The notes beneath the pieces were generated by a model that did no database searches, was not told the origin of the DNA, and saw only the letters and a list, made by a program, of their open reading frames with translations. This document shows, one piece after another, positions 9,216-17,889 of a stretch of DNA of 64,000 bases. The position numbers and the translations under genes are program-made. The stretch comes from Methanohalophilus sp. RSK (GTDB taxonomy: Archaea; Halobacteriota; Methanosarcinia; Methanosarcinales; Methanosarcinaceae): NCBI RefSeq assembly GCF_003722075.1, contig NZ_RDSK01000015.1, forward strand, positions 84,500 to 148,499, in the 5' to 3' direction. Within the stretch, counting starts at the first letter, position 1, and each line of letters starts with the position of its first letter.

Positions 9216-10269
9216 TTCTATGCCCCCTTTTAACATTAACATCCTTATTTTCGAAATATTCATCCCTTGCTTCTGCCATTGCTTTTAAATTTTCAAGTGG
9301 CGTTTTTGGTGCTACCCCACAACCAGCATTTAGCAAATCGATACCATTATTTAGGCTTTCAGTAGCCTCTTTTTTTACTTCTTCAGGTGTTCCACTGAAT
9401 AATGTTTGAGATGATGAAACATTACCAATTACCAAAGTGTTATTTTCATGTGCAATTTCCACTGCAGTTTTAGTATCTTTAACCTTTTCTTCAATACTTA
9501 TGCAGGTAAATCCACATTCTACCATATGTGGTATTACTAAATCGGTTTTTCCACAAATATGCAGAGCACTATATCCGTTTAGATTTTTGGCAATCTTAGA
9601 TAACCTCGGTTTCAAAAGAGCTTCAAAGTCTTCAGGAGACACTAAATCGGGTGATGCTACAGGATCTGCGAAAACAAAGGCATCTGCACCATGGTCAAAG
9701 CAAGCGTTTGCAACTTCCAGACATGCATCTGCACTTATATCCATTATCATTTCAACTCTATCACGGTCGGTACGTATCCACCTCATGAATGAATTAACAT
9801 TGGAGAGATTGGATGCGAGAGTTGTAGGACCTTCACAACCTGCAATAACTGCTACTTCGTCTCCAACTTCCTCTTTCAGGATTTCAATTGCTTTCAAAAG
9901 AACTGGGATTCTTCCTTTTTCAAGCAAATTCTTTGGTAAACTTAGACTGTCCATTGATTCACTAAATGGATGGGTTTTTATTGATGGTTGACTGGCCTTA
10001 TTTCCTGGGTCAATCTCACAACCCATCACTTCCGAAACTATAGCAATGTCATAAGGTACCCTTACAGCGTCAAATTCAGCATCATTATGTGCTGATTTTG
10101 CAAGATCAGCCATTGTTTTAGCATCGCTATCTGCTTTTGGTCTTTCAGCACCAGATACGTCCATAAAGTCTACTACACCTGCAGATGTCCATCCTCCAAC
10201 AGGTGCTTTATCCACTGCTTTACCTTTCAAAGTAAATAAAATCCTTTCTTTAGAAGTCATTTCTTTCAT
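9205..10269 (-). CDS. mtpA: methylcobamide:CoM methyltransferase (MtpA-like)
   Basis: 354-aa protein of the uroporphyrinogen-decarboxylase-like MtaA/MtbA family, which moves a methyl group from a corrinoid protein to coenzyme M in the cytoplasm. The zinc-site HxC is in ALHICGKTD and the third ligand in LLNAGCGVAP near the C-terminus. The N-terminus MTSKERILFTLKGKAVDKAPVGG is typical. ATG 10269 has AGGAGG 8 nt upstream. A short basic tail (VKRGHRNGK) follows the domain. No separate substrate methyltransferase (MtxB) lies nearby, as in mtpCAP where MtpA is thought to act on the thioether directly; MtbA/MtaA remains the alternative. Confidence 0.8.
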   Translation of the reverse strand: MKEMTSKERILFTLKGKAVDKAPVGGWTSAGVVDFMDVSGAERPKADSDAKTMADLAKSAHNDAEFDAVRVPYDIAIVSEVMGCEIDPGNKASQPSIKTHPFSESMDSLSLPKNLLEKGRIPVLLKAIEILKEEVGDEVAVIAGCEGPTTLASNLSNVNSFMRWIRTDRDRVEMIMDISADACLEVANACFDHGADAFVFADPVASPDLVSPEDFEALLKPRLSKIAKNLNGYSALHICGKTDLVIPHMVECGFTCISIEEKVKDTKTAVEIAHENNTLVIGNVSSSQTLFSGTPEEVKKEATESLNNGIDLLNAGCGVAPKTPLENLKAMAEARDEYFENKDVNVKRGHRNGK

Positions 10270-10299
10270 ATATGTATCCTCCTGTTGAATACGTCCATT

Positions 10300-10941
10300 T
10301 TATTTAATGTTGGATGCGAGCCAACTTGCAGCTTTACTTGCATCAGGCTGTGTCGAATCAGCACCAATTTTGTTTGCAAATTTTTCAGTAACCGGCGCAC
10401 CACCAACAATGACTTTTACTGAATCTCTCAAGTCCTTTTCATGGAGGATGTCGATAACTGTCTCCATGCCACTCATAGTGGTTGTCATTAAAGAACTTAT
10501 AGAGATGGCCTTTGCACCATATTCTTTTGCTGTTTCAACAAAATCTTCAGGTGAAACATCGGCGCCAAGATCAATTACATTGAAATCTGATATAGATACC
10601 ATTGTTTTAACCAAACTTTTACCAATATCATGAATATCTCCTTCAATAACGCCCAAAACAACTGTATCAGACTGATTTGTGTCTTCTACTTTTAGATAAG
10701 GATTTAATACATCCATTCCTGCATACATAGCATCGGTTCCCAGGAGAAGGTCCGGAACATAAGCTTCTCCATTATCATATTTGTTGCCGAGTATAGACAT
10801 CCCTTTTGACAAACCATTTACGATGGCTTCATAAGGGTCTATACCTTCTCCTAATGCTTCATTTGCAATATCAGGTGCAGTGTATTTATCACCCTTAACA
10901 ACCACGTCAATTAATTTTTCTAGCATGTAATTTTTGTTCAC
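10300..10941 (-). CDS. mtpC: methyltransferase corrinoid protein (MtpC-like)
   Basis: 213-aa B12-binding protein that carries the methyl group between substrate and CoM methyltransferases. An N-terminal helical cap (about 1-85, including GLSKGMSILGNKYDNGEAYVPDLL) precedes a Rossmann B12 domain. That domain carries DxHxxG in EGDIHDIGKSLV (the His axial ligand), SSLMTTTM and VIVGGAPV. It starts at GTG 10941 right after AGGAGGAATA. It is the first gene of the mtpCAP-like operon, followed 30 bp later by mtpA. Confidence 0.85.
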   Translation of the reverse strand: MNKNYMLEKLIDVVVKGDKYTAPDIANEALGEGIDPYEAIVNGLSKGMSILGNKYDNGEAYVPDLLLGTDAMYAGMDVLNPYLKVEDTNQSDTVVLGVIEGDIHDIGKSLVKTMVSISDFNVIDLGADVSPEDFVETAKEYGAKAISISSLMTTTMSGMETVIDILHEKDLRDSVKVIVGGAPVTEKFANKIGADSTQPDASKAASWLASNIK

Positions 10942-11060
10942 ACTATTCCTCCTTTAATATTACTACCTTATTTAATGATGAGTGAGATAATTCAAACTGC
11001 ATCTCATCACCTAGTTTTATATTCATTAAAATATAATATATAGTATAACCGTGAATTGAT

Positions 11061-11112
11061 TTTATAATAACATAGATTTATTTTAACTGGGTTCATATAT
11101 TAACTGGGTTCA
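11061..11112 (-). promoter_or_regulatory. mtpC promoter region with direct repeats
   Basis: On the minus strand TTATTATAAAATC (11061-11072) looks like a TATA box placing the start near 11035, so the leader is about 95 nt. Immediately upstream are two direct copies of TAACTGGGTTCA (plus-strand 11084-11095 and 11101-11112), 17 bp apart. The repeat spacing and its place just before the TATA box suit a regulator binding site. Confidence 0.4.
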
Positions 11113-11133
11113 CATAATCAAAGAGGTTAATAT

Positions 11134-12022
11134 CCCGGGTTTGACAGTATCCACTCCTTGCTAAAGAAATCGTCTCCTCTTCCAACCTAAAAATTTCACT
11201 TTTTTGTCAGGAAAACCCATTTGACAGTCTTAACTATTTCACGTTAATTTCTACGATTTCATCCCTTTTTGCCTTAAAATCAGTGTATTTATGGCATCAA
11301 AATTAGCGTAAATGTACCTTTTTGCCTTATTTTTCATGTAATCCACGGTAACTGTCAAATTCAATAAGCTATTTTTAATGAATTTTGTAGATTTGGACTT
11401 GAGTTCATCGTACTCGTATCGCATCAGCGATATGAACAATTGCGCAATGAACCCAAGAATCACAGCTCCATAAACGCTAGCATCCGTCCACACTCGCAAT
11501 GGTTTGATCTCAATTTCATTCTTCAGTGAGTTGATGGTTTTCTCAATTGAATCCATCTTTCTGTATTTAGAAAGAGCCTGTTTTAGTGTCAAATTCCTGC
11601 TTAATTAAAGGCAGAAAAATCCTTCTCTGCCTGTAATCACCTTTCTAGCTCTGGAATCAAGTTGTTCCTTCTGCAATTACCCTGTACAGATTTCGTTCAC
11701 TGAATTCAGGAAGAGTAAAAATACCAAGGACTTCCTCACGATTGATTCATTCGTGAGCTTTACTTATGCTGAAATTATCCGTCAGTTTTAACTTACAAGG
11801 GCTTTGAGCAGGTTGTTGATGTCAATCCCATTCTTTTTGTGTTTACCAAAAACTGAAGCAATATCGAGGATTTCGTAAAGTTGGTTTACAGCCAAGACGT
11901 TTCCGATGGGAAAGCACATATTCTTGTTAGGAATAATCTCATACGTCCTTAGTTTTTGTTGCATTTTTACCGAATACAGCAAAGCTAAGAACACTATTAT
12001 TACTTTTGACTGTCAAAGTCGG
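11134..12022 (-). mobile_element. relic of an IS1634-like insertion sequence
   Basis: Ends form imperfect inverted repeats: CCCGGGTTTGACAGT at 11134-11148 and ACTGTCAAAGTCGG at 12009-12022. Between them is a broken transposase on the minus strand. A clear target duplication is not visible. The element sits between the regulator gene at 12087 and the promoter of the mtpC-like operon. Confidence 0.65.
11251..11994 (-). pseudogene. IS1634-like transposase remnant
   Basis: The N-terminal piece (11788-11994) contains VLAVNQLYEILDIASVFGKH and KKNGIDINNLLKALVS, typical for this transposase class. Traces such as KLTDNFSISKAHEW continue in the same direction to about 11640. The C-terminal piece (11251-11592) has ALSKYRKMDSIEKTINSLKN and LGFIAQLFISLMRYEYDEL, the end of the DDE domain. 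The catalytic middle is deleted; a full enzyme of this type has well over 450 aa. Not functional. Confidence 0.7.
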
Positions 12023-12086
12023 ATAGAATACCTAATCTACAAATTAGATATCTTTTATGGAAAGTAGTTAATAGTAACCTGATATA

Positions 12087-12887
12087 TTATATGTCTTTGT
12101 ATGTGATTGGTTTTGAGTTATTAAGATAATATTTAAATAAATCCTCTCCCCATGCTATAGCACTATTGTCATAACTTATCAAAGTGATGCGATTAAACCG
12201 GTGGTTTTTATCGAAGAGCCATAGCGATACAAATATGTCCGAAACTGCTACCGTTATAGGTTCAATATCCCTTTCAATTGTCCTTAAGTATAAGTTAGTA
12301 TTATTATATGAAAAAAAATTATCGAGGTCTATTTTGCAATCTTTCATTGATCTTTCAAGTACAGGTTTTGTTATAATATAGGAAATATCAGTACTTTTAT
12401 CTGCAGCTTCACAGAGAACAGAAATGGTCTGTGGATTAAAAGAAGAACTGGCCATCATGAGGTATTTCGATTCAAGTGATTTTTCTATAAAATGAGGGTG
12501 ATGTTCGAATAAATGATGTCTGTCTGGTTCTATTAAATAGCAATGACCTAGTTCTCCAACCCTTTTTAGCATGTGTTCTGGTATTTCGCTAAGGTCTCGA
12601 CTTTCCCAATAATCATGATTTTCCTCGAATACTTTTGCAATGTCTAATAATTTTTGCATTTTTTCAACGATCAAATAGCCCATATCAGATAGTTTATAAT
12701 TGTGATGGTCTTGAATTATCAAATCCCAATCTAATAATTTTTTTATTTGAGGTGTTAATCCACTTGAATCATAACCAAGTATATCTTTTATTTCATCAAT
12801 ATCTTCAGTTCCATTATTATAAAGTAAAAGGAGTACATCTTTTCTTTTATCTGACATTAGTATAGTTTCAATCAGAGACGTTTTCAT
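12087..12887 (-). CDS. msrH: Msr-type winged-helix regulator (MsrH-like)
   Basis: 266-aa methanogen regulator. An N-terminal winged helix (about 1-75, LIETILMSDKRKDVLLLLYN ... LTPQIKKLLDWDLI) is followed by the DUF1724/FilR1 domain (about 130-260). Paralogues in Methanosarcina (Msr proteins) activate adjacent methanol, methylamine or methylthiol methyltransferase operons; MsrH is described as controlling mtpCAP. It lies upstream of the mtpC-like operon in the same orientation, separated by an IS relic. Two related genes lie at 41812-43426. ATG 12887 is used; the specific MsrH name is inferred from position. Confidence 0.7.
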   Translation of the reverse strand: MKTSLIETILMSDKRKDVLLLLYNNGTEDIDEIKDILGYDSSGLTPQIKKLLDWDLIIQDHHNYKLSDMGYLIVEKMQKLLDIAKVFEENHDYWESRDLSEIPEHMLKRVGELGHCYLIEPDRHHLFEHHPHFIEKSLESKYLMMASSSFNPQTISVLCEAADKSTDISYIITKPVLERSMKDCKIDLDNFFSYNNTNLYLRTIERDIEPITVAVSDIFVSLWLFDKNHRFNRITLISYDNSAIAWGEDLFKYYLNNSKPITYKDI

Positions 12888-13036
12888 TTTGAAATCCCCA
12901 GATCGTTAATGAAATATTACACCATTCAAAAAAATTCATTTTGCGATCCCTCTACAGAAAATATTTTGCTAGTCTCTTTTAAAAAGTATAACTTTACTTA
13001 TTACCTTTTCGGAATATACCTTATAACTATATATTA

Positions 13037-13166
13037 GAGATTGTCGGAAATGTCCACATTCAAGAAAATTATAACATATCCATTAAATACAGTGCAACAC
13101 GGCATAGCGTTTTACTTTCAGTCATTGCTTGAAATGTTTCGATTTCACCACTTTTCCGACAGTCTC
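13037..13166. mobile_element. MITE-like element of about 130 bp
   Basis: GAGATTGTCGGAAA at 13037-13050 and TTTCCGACAGTCTC at 13153-13166 are near-perfect inverted repeats with one mismatch. They enclose about 100 bp with no ORF. No related transposase is present in the window. Confidence 0.5.
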
Positions 13167-13173
13167 CCGGTAA

Positions 13174-13402
13174 CCCAAGTTTGACAGTTTATCCTCTTTT
13201 CTAAAGAGAATGTCTTCTCTTTTGTTCAATTTTTTACTTTTTTGCCAGGAAATTCGATTTGACAGTCTCAATAAATTCACTTAAATCGTCATGAATTGCC
13301 AATTTTGACCTTAAAAACAGAGTATTCACCGCATCAAAATTGGCATAAATGTAGTTTTTTGTCTTCCTCTTCCATGAATCCACGGTAACTGTCAAAGTCG
13401 GG
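13174..13402 (-). mobile_element. MITE derived from the IS1634-like element
   Basis: Ends CCCAAGTTTGACAGT (13174-13188) and ACTGTCAAAGTCGGG (13388-13402) match the inverted repeats of the relic at 11134-12022. The interior matches that relic's first ~220 bp, including the last ~35 codons of the transposase (GCATCAAAATTGGCATAAAT). The rest is deleted. It is therefore a short non-autonomous derivative. Confidence 0.65.
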
Positions 13403-13485
13403 TTAAATCCCTGTTTACTCTGTTCATTTCGAAAAGTTCAAGTATGTTACTTGCTAACACTCCCCAGTATAAAAGAGGTGTAAAA

Positions 13486-13608
13486 ATGTTAGGCATAGAG
13501 GACCCCTACATATGGAGTGCATATGTTCTGTGCATAATAAGTGCCATCGCCTGCATGGCATACGGAATTGCAAAATGGAATGAAGAGGAGGAAGAGGATT
13601 GCCTGTAA
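13486..13608 (+). CDS. symporter small accessory protein (40 aa)
   Basis: Short protein MLGIEDPYIWSAYVLCIISA, then one membrane helix and an acidic tail WNEEEEEDCL. Peptides of this kind are encoded directly before sodium:solute symporters in archaea and bacteria and are thought to be accessory subunits. The gene overlaps the symporter start by 10 bp, and its run of GAG/GAA codons doubles as the symporter's ribosome binding site. AAGAGGTG precedes ATG 13486. Confidence 0.75.
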   Translation: MLGIEDPYIWSAYVLCIISAIACMAYGIAKWNEEEEEDCL

Positions 13609-15197
13609 ACCCGGTAGTTCTCGGCGTAATCGTTCTGGTCTATCTGATGATAGTCTTCTATTGCGGATGGATTGCCTATAAACGCACAAAAGAAGTTGAC
13701 GATTACATGCTTGCAGGAAGGAGTGTGCACCCCTATATTCTGGCCCTGTCCTACGGAGCGGCATTTATCAGTACATCCGCAATCGTTGGTTTCGGGGGAG
13801 TTTCCGCAACATTAGGCATGGGAACACTGTGGCTCGTCTTCATGAATATTGTGGTTGGGATCTTTGTAGCCTTTGTCCTTTTCGGATCACGCACACGACG
13901 TATAGGTGTGAACCTGGGAGCTGTCACATTCCCCGAACTGCTGGGCAAACGTTTCAATTCGAAATTCATACAGGGTTTTTCAGGTGCTTTGATCGGTGTA
14001 TTCATGCCCCTTTATGCAGGGATCGTACTCATCGGAGGAGCCCGTTTCATGGAAACCTCCCTGGGAGTCAATTATGACGTGGCCGTATTTATCCTCACTA
14101 TTATTGTTGCAGCCTATGTGATCACAGGAGGTTTGCTGGCAGTCATGTACACAGACGCCATGCAGGGAACCCTGATGCTTGGGGGCATGACTGTACTGCT
14201 CATATTAACCTATGTTAACCTCGGTGGAATCACGGAAGCCCACCAGGCTCTCACCGACATGTCGTCCATGGTGCCGGCAGGTTTAGCGGCAGGCGGACAT
14301 ACTGGATGGACATCAATGCCTGCGTTTGGCACACCTATATGGTGGACAATGGTATCTACAATTATACTCGGCGTGGGAATCGGCGTACTGGCACAGCCCC
14401 AGCTGGCCGTGCGATTCATGACAGTAGATAGCAAGAAATCCCTCAACAGAGCAGTATTTGCCGGCGGGCCTTTTATCCTCATGATGGCAGGAGTTGCCTA
14501 TATCGTGGGTGCCCTTTCCAATGTGTATTTCCTCGATACGCAAGGCCAGATTGCATTGGATGTGGCAGGAGGTAATATGGACCGCATCATCCCGGAGTAC
14601 ATAAACAGTGCCACACCTGATCTTTTCGTTGCAATTTTCATGGTAACCCTGCTGGCAGCTGCTATGTCAACTCTCAGTTCCCAATATCACACAATGGGAA
14701 CTGCTATTGGTCATGATTTTTATAAAGAATTCCTCAAGGGCGGTAAATCCGGAAAGACCATATCAGTAACCAGACTGGGAATCGCTGTTACAATCATACT
14801 GAGTGTTATCCTTGCCTACATGCTGCCGATCAGCATTATTGCCCGTGGTACAGCTATTTTCTTCGGCCTGTGCGCGGCTGCCTTCCTGCCCGCCTATGCA
14901 GGAGCACTGTTCTGGCCGCGTATGACCAGGGAAGGAGCAATTGCAAGTCTTCTCGCAGGAACATTCAGCAGCCTTTTCTGGCTGACCTTTGTCCATGCAA
15001 AAGAAGCCGCTCCTCTGGGAATATCACAGGCCATTTTTGGAACGGAAACCCTGCTCACAGGCACCTGGACGGTTGTGGATCCAATCCTTGTCGCCACACC
15101 AATTGCAGCCATTACCGCCGTGGTAGTAAGCCTTGCTACCAAGCCAATGCCAGAAGAACACCTCGACAAATGTTACAGGGGATGCATCAAAAGATAA
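13599..15197 (+). CDS. sodium:solute symporter (SSS family)
   Basis: 532-aa integral membrane protein with about 13 helices of the LeuT fold, driving uptake of a small solute with Na+. Typical segments are VDDYMLAGRSVHPYILALSY near the N-terminus, AYVITGGLLAVMYTDAMQG in the middle and AAAMSTLSSQYHTMGTAIGHD, which carries the sodium-site serines. The start is TTG 13599, because GAGGAGGAAGAGGA lies just upstream and it places the first helix properly. Codons here are more GC-rich than in the preceding IS area. The substrate cannot be read from sequence; proline, pantothenate or an osmolyte are possible. Confidence 0.85.
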   Translation: MPVNPVVLGVIVLVYLMIVFYCGWIAYKRTKEVDDYMLAGRSVHPYILALSYGAAFISTSAIVGFGGVSATLGMGTLWLVFMNIVVGIFVAFVLFGSRTRRIGVNLGAVTFPELLGKRFNSKFIQGFSGALIGVFMPLYAGIVLIGGARFMETSLGVNYDVAVFILTIIVAAYVITGGLLAVMYTDAMQGTLMLGGMTVLLILTYVNLGGITEAHQALTDMSSMVPAGLAAGGHTGWTSMPAFGTPIWWTMVSTIILGVGIGVLAQPQLAVRFMTVDSKKSLNRAVFAGGPFILMMAGVAYIVGALSNVYFLDTQGQIALDVAGGNMDRIIPEYINSATPDLFVAIFMVTLLAAAMSTLSSQYHTMGTAIGHDFYKEFLKGGKSGKTISVTRLGIAVTIILSVILAYMLPISIIARGTAIFFGLCAAAFLPAYAGALFWPRMTREGAIASLLAGTFSSLFWLTFVHAKEAAPLGISQAIFGTETLLTGTWTVVDPILVATPIAAITAVVVSLATKPMPEEHLDKCYRGCIKR

Positions 15198-15256
15198 GGC
15201 CAAAAGGCGCAATCTTAAAATCCCTTCCGTTTTCTCTTTTATACAGGTGATTTAAC

Positions 15257-16036
15257 CTGCCAACCCTAACAATAATAGCCTGCAGAATGTTCGAAGATGA
15301 GATAGCATATCTCATGGAAAAGGACAATTCAGTAGATAATGTGATCATAATCGAAAATGATGAATCTTATGGTATCAGGGACAAACTCAGCAAAGCAGGA
15401 GTGGACGTTGAAACAAAAACCATGGTGAATTTGCTGAATAATCCATTGCCTGATAATCATTTCAATATAGTTATCCAGATACTTGAATTTGCCCTGCATG
15501 CAATCCCAAAAAAACTCAAGGACGAGGTATACACAAATACCAAGAGATTGACACCCATATCTGACGGTATATTGCTTTTTTACGGGTTGTGTGGCAATGT
15601 ACTCTCAGACATAGAAGAAGATTTTGCCGACCATTCCTGTCCGGTGGGAATACTAAGAGAAAACAACGGGGAAACTATCGATGATTGTATAGGTGCCGTG
15701 CTTGGAGGCAGACAGGAATATCTCGACACTCTCAAGAGTTTCAAAGGGGAAGGGGCTTTTTTCCTGACACCCATGTGGGCAGCCAACTGGAGAGATATGC
15801 TCGTCTGTTCAGGTTTTGGCAAAGATAAAAACGACATTGAAACATCGAGATATGTCTTTAATGAAGTTGGTTACAAACACGTTGCAAAGGTTGACACAGG
15901 AATTAATTACGAAGAGGATTTCCACCAAAAGGTCGATGAGTTCGCTGATTTGTTTGACTTTGATGTATTGTATGTGCCGGCAAACCTGAATACTTTAAAG
16001 CAGTGCTACAATAATTTTAAAAAAGAATTATATTGA
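15257..16036 (+). CDS. DUF1638 domain protein, probable CTG start
   Basis: Proteins of this family commonly begin with a strand such as LTIIACRMFEDEI. Here that sequence is encoded in frame upstream of the first ATG (15287), beginning at CTG 15257 with GGTGATTTAAC just before it. I therefore place the start at CTG, giving 259 aa instead of 249. Later motifs are ILLFYGLCGNVL and AAFFLTPMWAANW-like FFLTPMWAANWRDML. The function is unknown; in methanogens DUF1638 genes occur with methyltransferase and corrinoid genes. Confidence 0.65.
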   Translation: MPTLTIIACRMFEDEIAYLMEKDNSVDNVIIIENDESYGIRDKLSKAGVDVETKTMVNLLNNPLPDNHFNIVIQILEFALHAIPKKLKDEVYTNTKRLTPISDGILLFYGLCGNVLSDIEEDFADHSCPVGILRENNGETIDDCIGAVLGGRQEYLDTLKSFKGEGAFFLTPMWAANWRDMLVCSGFGKDKNDIETSRYVFNEVGYKHVAKVDTGINYEEDFHQKVDEFADLFDFDVLYVPANLNTLKQCYNNFKKELY

Positions 16037-16059
16037 ACCAAAAGTATCCGGGCTTTTTC

Positions 16060-17396
16060 CCGCTTTGTCCGAAAAATGAGTACTTTTCGGTCAATGGTAT
16101 GATTTTTAGGACAAAAACAGTATTATTCGGTCATGTCTCAAAATGGACAGCCACAGAGGTGTTTTGTAAATCCGATTCAAAATCAAAACTTTTTATTCCA
16201 CAACTATTGTCACGTTATTAGATTGAATCTTTCCTAGCCAATAAGGATCTGAAATCCGTTCACCCGTGGACGTGTGGTATTCAGCACTAAGAATGTATTT
16301 TCCTTTCTTCAAAGACCAACATTTTGAGATAAATGTATCATTTATGGACCTACCTGGAGCGAGTTCTACAATATCATTGTTTGTCAATGGTTCTCTGGAG
16401 TAAACACCACACTCATATGGTACGTAGTGGTCATGTTCTAGTGACATAAAAGCAATGTTATAAGATATTTGTTCATGCATTTTCCAAACATTAATTGTAT
16501 TATTTCCATCATTTGTTAATGTCAAGTAAATTATGAAGTTCTCTCCCTCTTCCACTTTAGTTTTTTCTGGTACTACTGTAAAATTTAACTCACCTGTTTG
16601 ATATTCAGAACGATAAATAACATGAATCCCGTCTCCCCCATATACTTGTTTGGTAGGGTGGATGTGATAGACGTTTTTATCAATACTGATTTTTCCATTA
16701 ATCGTATCCATAGTTACTAGAAACCAAGCGTTACTGTTTGTTGCACCAACAACTTTTCCTTCAAATATAGATACTCTTGGTGGATCTGATACATAGATTG
16801 TGGGTCCATTATCTACAACCATCTTTTTAGACCCTTCTGGAATGGGTACTTCATGGATTTCGATTTCAATCTCCTCATCCAATAATTTCAGATTGACTAA
16901 TCCATTTGCAGCAGTTTTTTTAAAATTTTCAGGTTTTACGGTCACAGTTTCATAATTACTTTGCAACCAATAGAGACTTCTAACTGAACTAATATCATAA
17001 TCGACTTTTTCGAAAATCTGATTTTCACTTAGGACTTCAGTAGGAATTGTAAAATTCTCATTTGGAACTGATTTTTCGTTTGATTTGGTAGAATAATCTC
17101 CAGATATACATCCTGCAGTTACTAAAGCTACAATAAGCAATAAGATAACACCAAATATCCCAATACCTTTCAAATTAAATACCCCATTTGAACACTACCA
17201 TAATACTATAAAAAGAATTTCATGTAACACTTATTTTTTACTCTATGTTTGTATGATAATTAAGAAAATCCATTTTTGGGGAGATTATAGTCCAAGAATA
17301 TAGATGTAAAAGGGAATGGCTATGAAAAGTCTAAACACATTATTCGTTCAGAAATATGAATTTCTAGTCAAAATCACTATTTTTCGGTCAAAGCGG
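16060..17396. repeat. inverted 18-bp repeats flanking the lipoprotein gene
   Basis: CCGCTTTGTCCGAAAAAT at 16060-16077 recurs inverted at 17379-17396 (ATTTTTCGGTCAAAGCGG) with one mismatch. Further partial copies of TTTTCGGTCA/TATTCGGTCA lie at about 16084-16135. The repeats bracket the lipoprotein gene and nothing else. Confidence 0.5.
16193..17173 (-). CDS. secreted lipoprotein with propeptide-like domain
   Basis: 326 aa. The signal peptide ends in a lipobox, LVTAGC (Cys about 22), so the protein is probably lipid-anchored outside the membrane. Residues about 70-160 (VNLKLLDEEIEIEIHEVPIP ... FEGKVVGATNSNAWFLVTM ... GKISIDKNVYHIHPT) resemble the M12-type metalloprotease propeptide fold, but no protease domain follows. 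The C-terminal half looks like an Ig-like beta-sandwich (TKVEEGENFIIYLTLTNDG). The function is unknown. The gene is enclosed by inverted repeats. Confidence 0.6.
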   Translation of the reverse strand: MKGIGIFGVILLLIVALVTAGCISGDYSTKSNEKSVPNENFTIPTEVLSENQIFEKVDYDISSVRSLYWLQSNYETVTVKPENFKKTAANGLVNLKLLDEEIEIEIHEVPIPEGSKKMVVDNGPTIYVSDPPRVSIFEGKVVGATNSNAWFLVTMDTINGKISIDKNVYHIHPTKQVYGGDGIHVIYRSEYQTGELNFTVVPEKTKVEEGENFIIYLTLTNDGNNTINVWKMHEQISYNIAFMSLEHDHYVPYECGVYSREPLTNNDIVELAPGRSINDTFISKCWSLKKGKYILSAEYHTSTGERISDPYWLGKIQSNNVTIVVE

Positions 17397-17460
17397 CTTT
17401 TTCCATAAAGTTATTAAAGGTAATTCCTATTCATTAGCGGACAATAAATCAGGTGATTAA

Positions 17461-17889
17461 TTGACACGCATACTTGCAACAGGAACCTTTGATATACTAC
17501 ACCCGGGTCATCTCTACTATCTGGACCAGGCCCGGAAGTATGGCAGTGAATTATATGTCCTTGTTGCGCGGGACTCAACAATTGAACATAAACCCAAACC
17601 CATAGTTCCTGAAAAGCAACGGCTTGAAATGGTTAAAGCTTTAAAGGTTGTGGACCATGCCCTTCTGGGAAGCGAAGAAGATATGTTCAAACCCCTCGAA
17701 GAAGTACAACCGGATATCATTGTACTGGGGCACGACCAGGTATTCGATGAAAAAGAACTTGAAGACAAACTCCAAAAAAGAGGATTCAATACAAGGGTAG
17801 TACGCCTCGGAAAACCCCATCAATGCCCCCTTTGCAGCAGTGGTGGAATTATAAAAAGAATTCTGGAAAGGAAAAGAACAGAATTATAA
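17461..17889 (+). CDS. ribL: FAD synthase (archaeal RibL)
   Basis: 142-aa nucleotidyltransferase that adenylates FMN to FAD. The N-terminal TGTFDILHPGHLYYL holds the HxGH signature, and the KMSKS-like site is replaced by the Cys-containing C-terminus KPHQCPLCSSGGIIKRI, characteristic of RibL. It starts at TTG 17461 with GGTGAT 3 nt upstream. It overlaps the converging aminotransferase stop by 6 bp. The riboflavin genes ribH and ribC lie 1-2 kb away on the other strand, which supports a flavin role. Confidence 0.88.
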   Translation: MTRILATGTFDILHPGHLYYLDQARKYGSELYVLVARDSTIEHKPKPIVPEKQRLEMVKALKVVDHALLGSEEDMFKPLEEVQPDIIVLGHDQVFDEKELEDKLQKRGFNTRVVRLGKPHQCPLCSSGGIIKRILERKRTEL

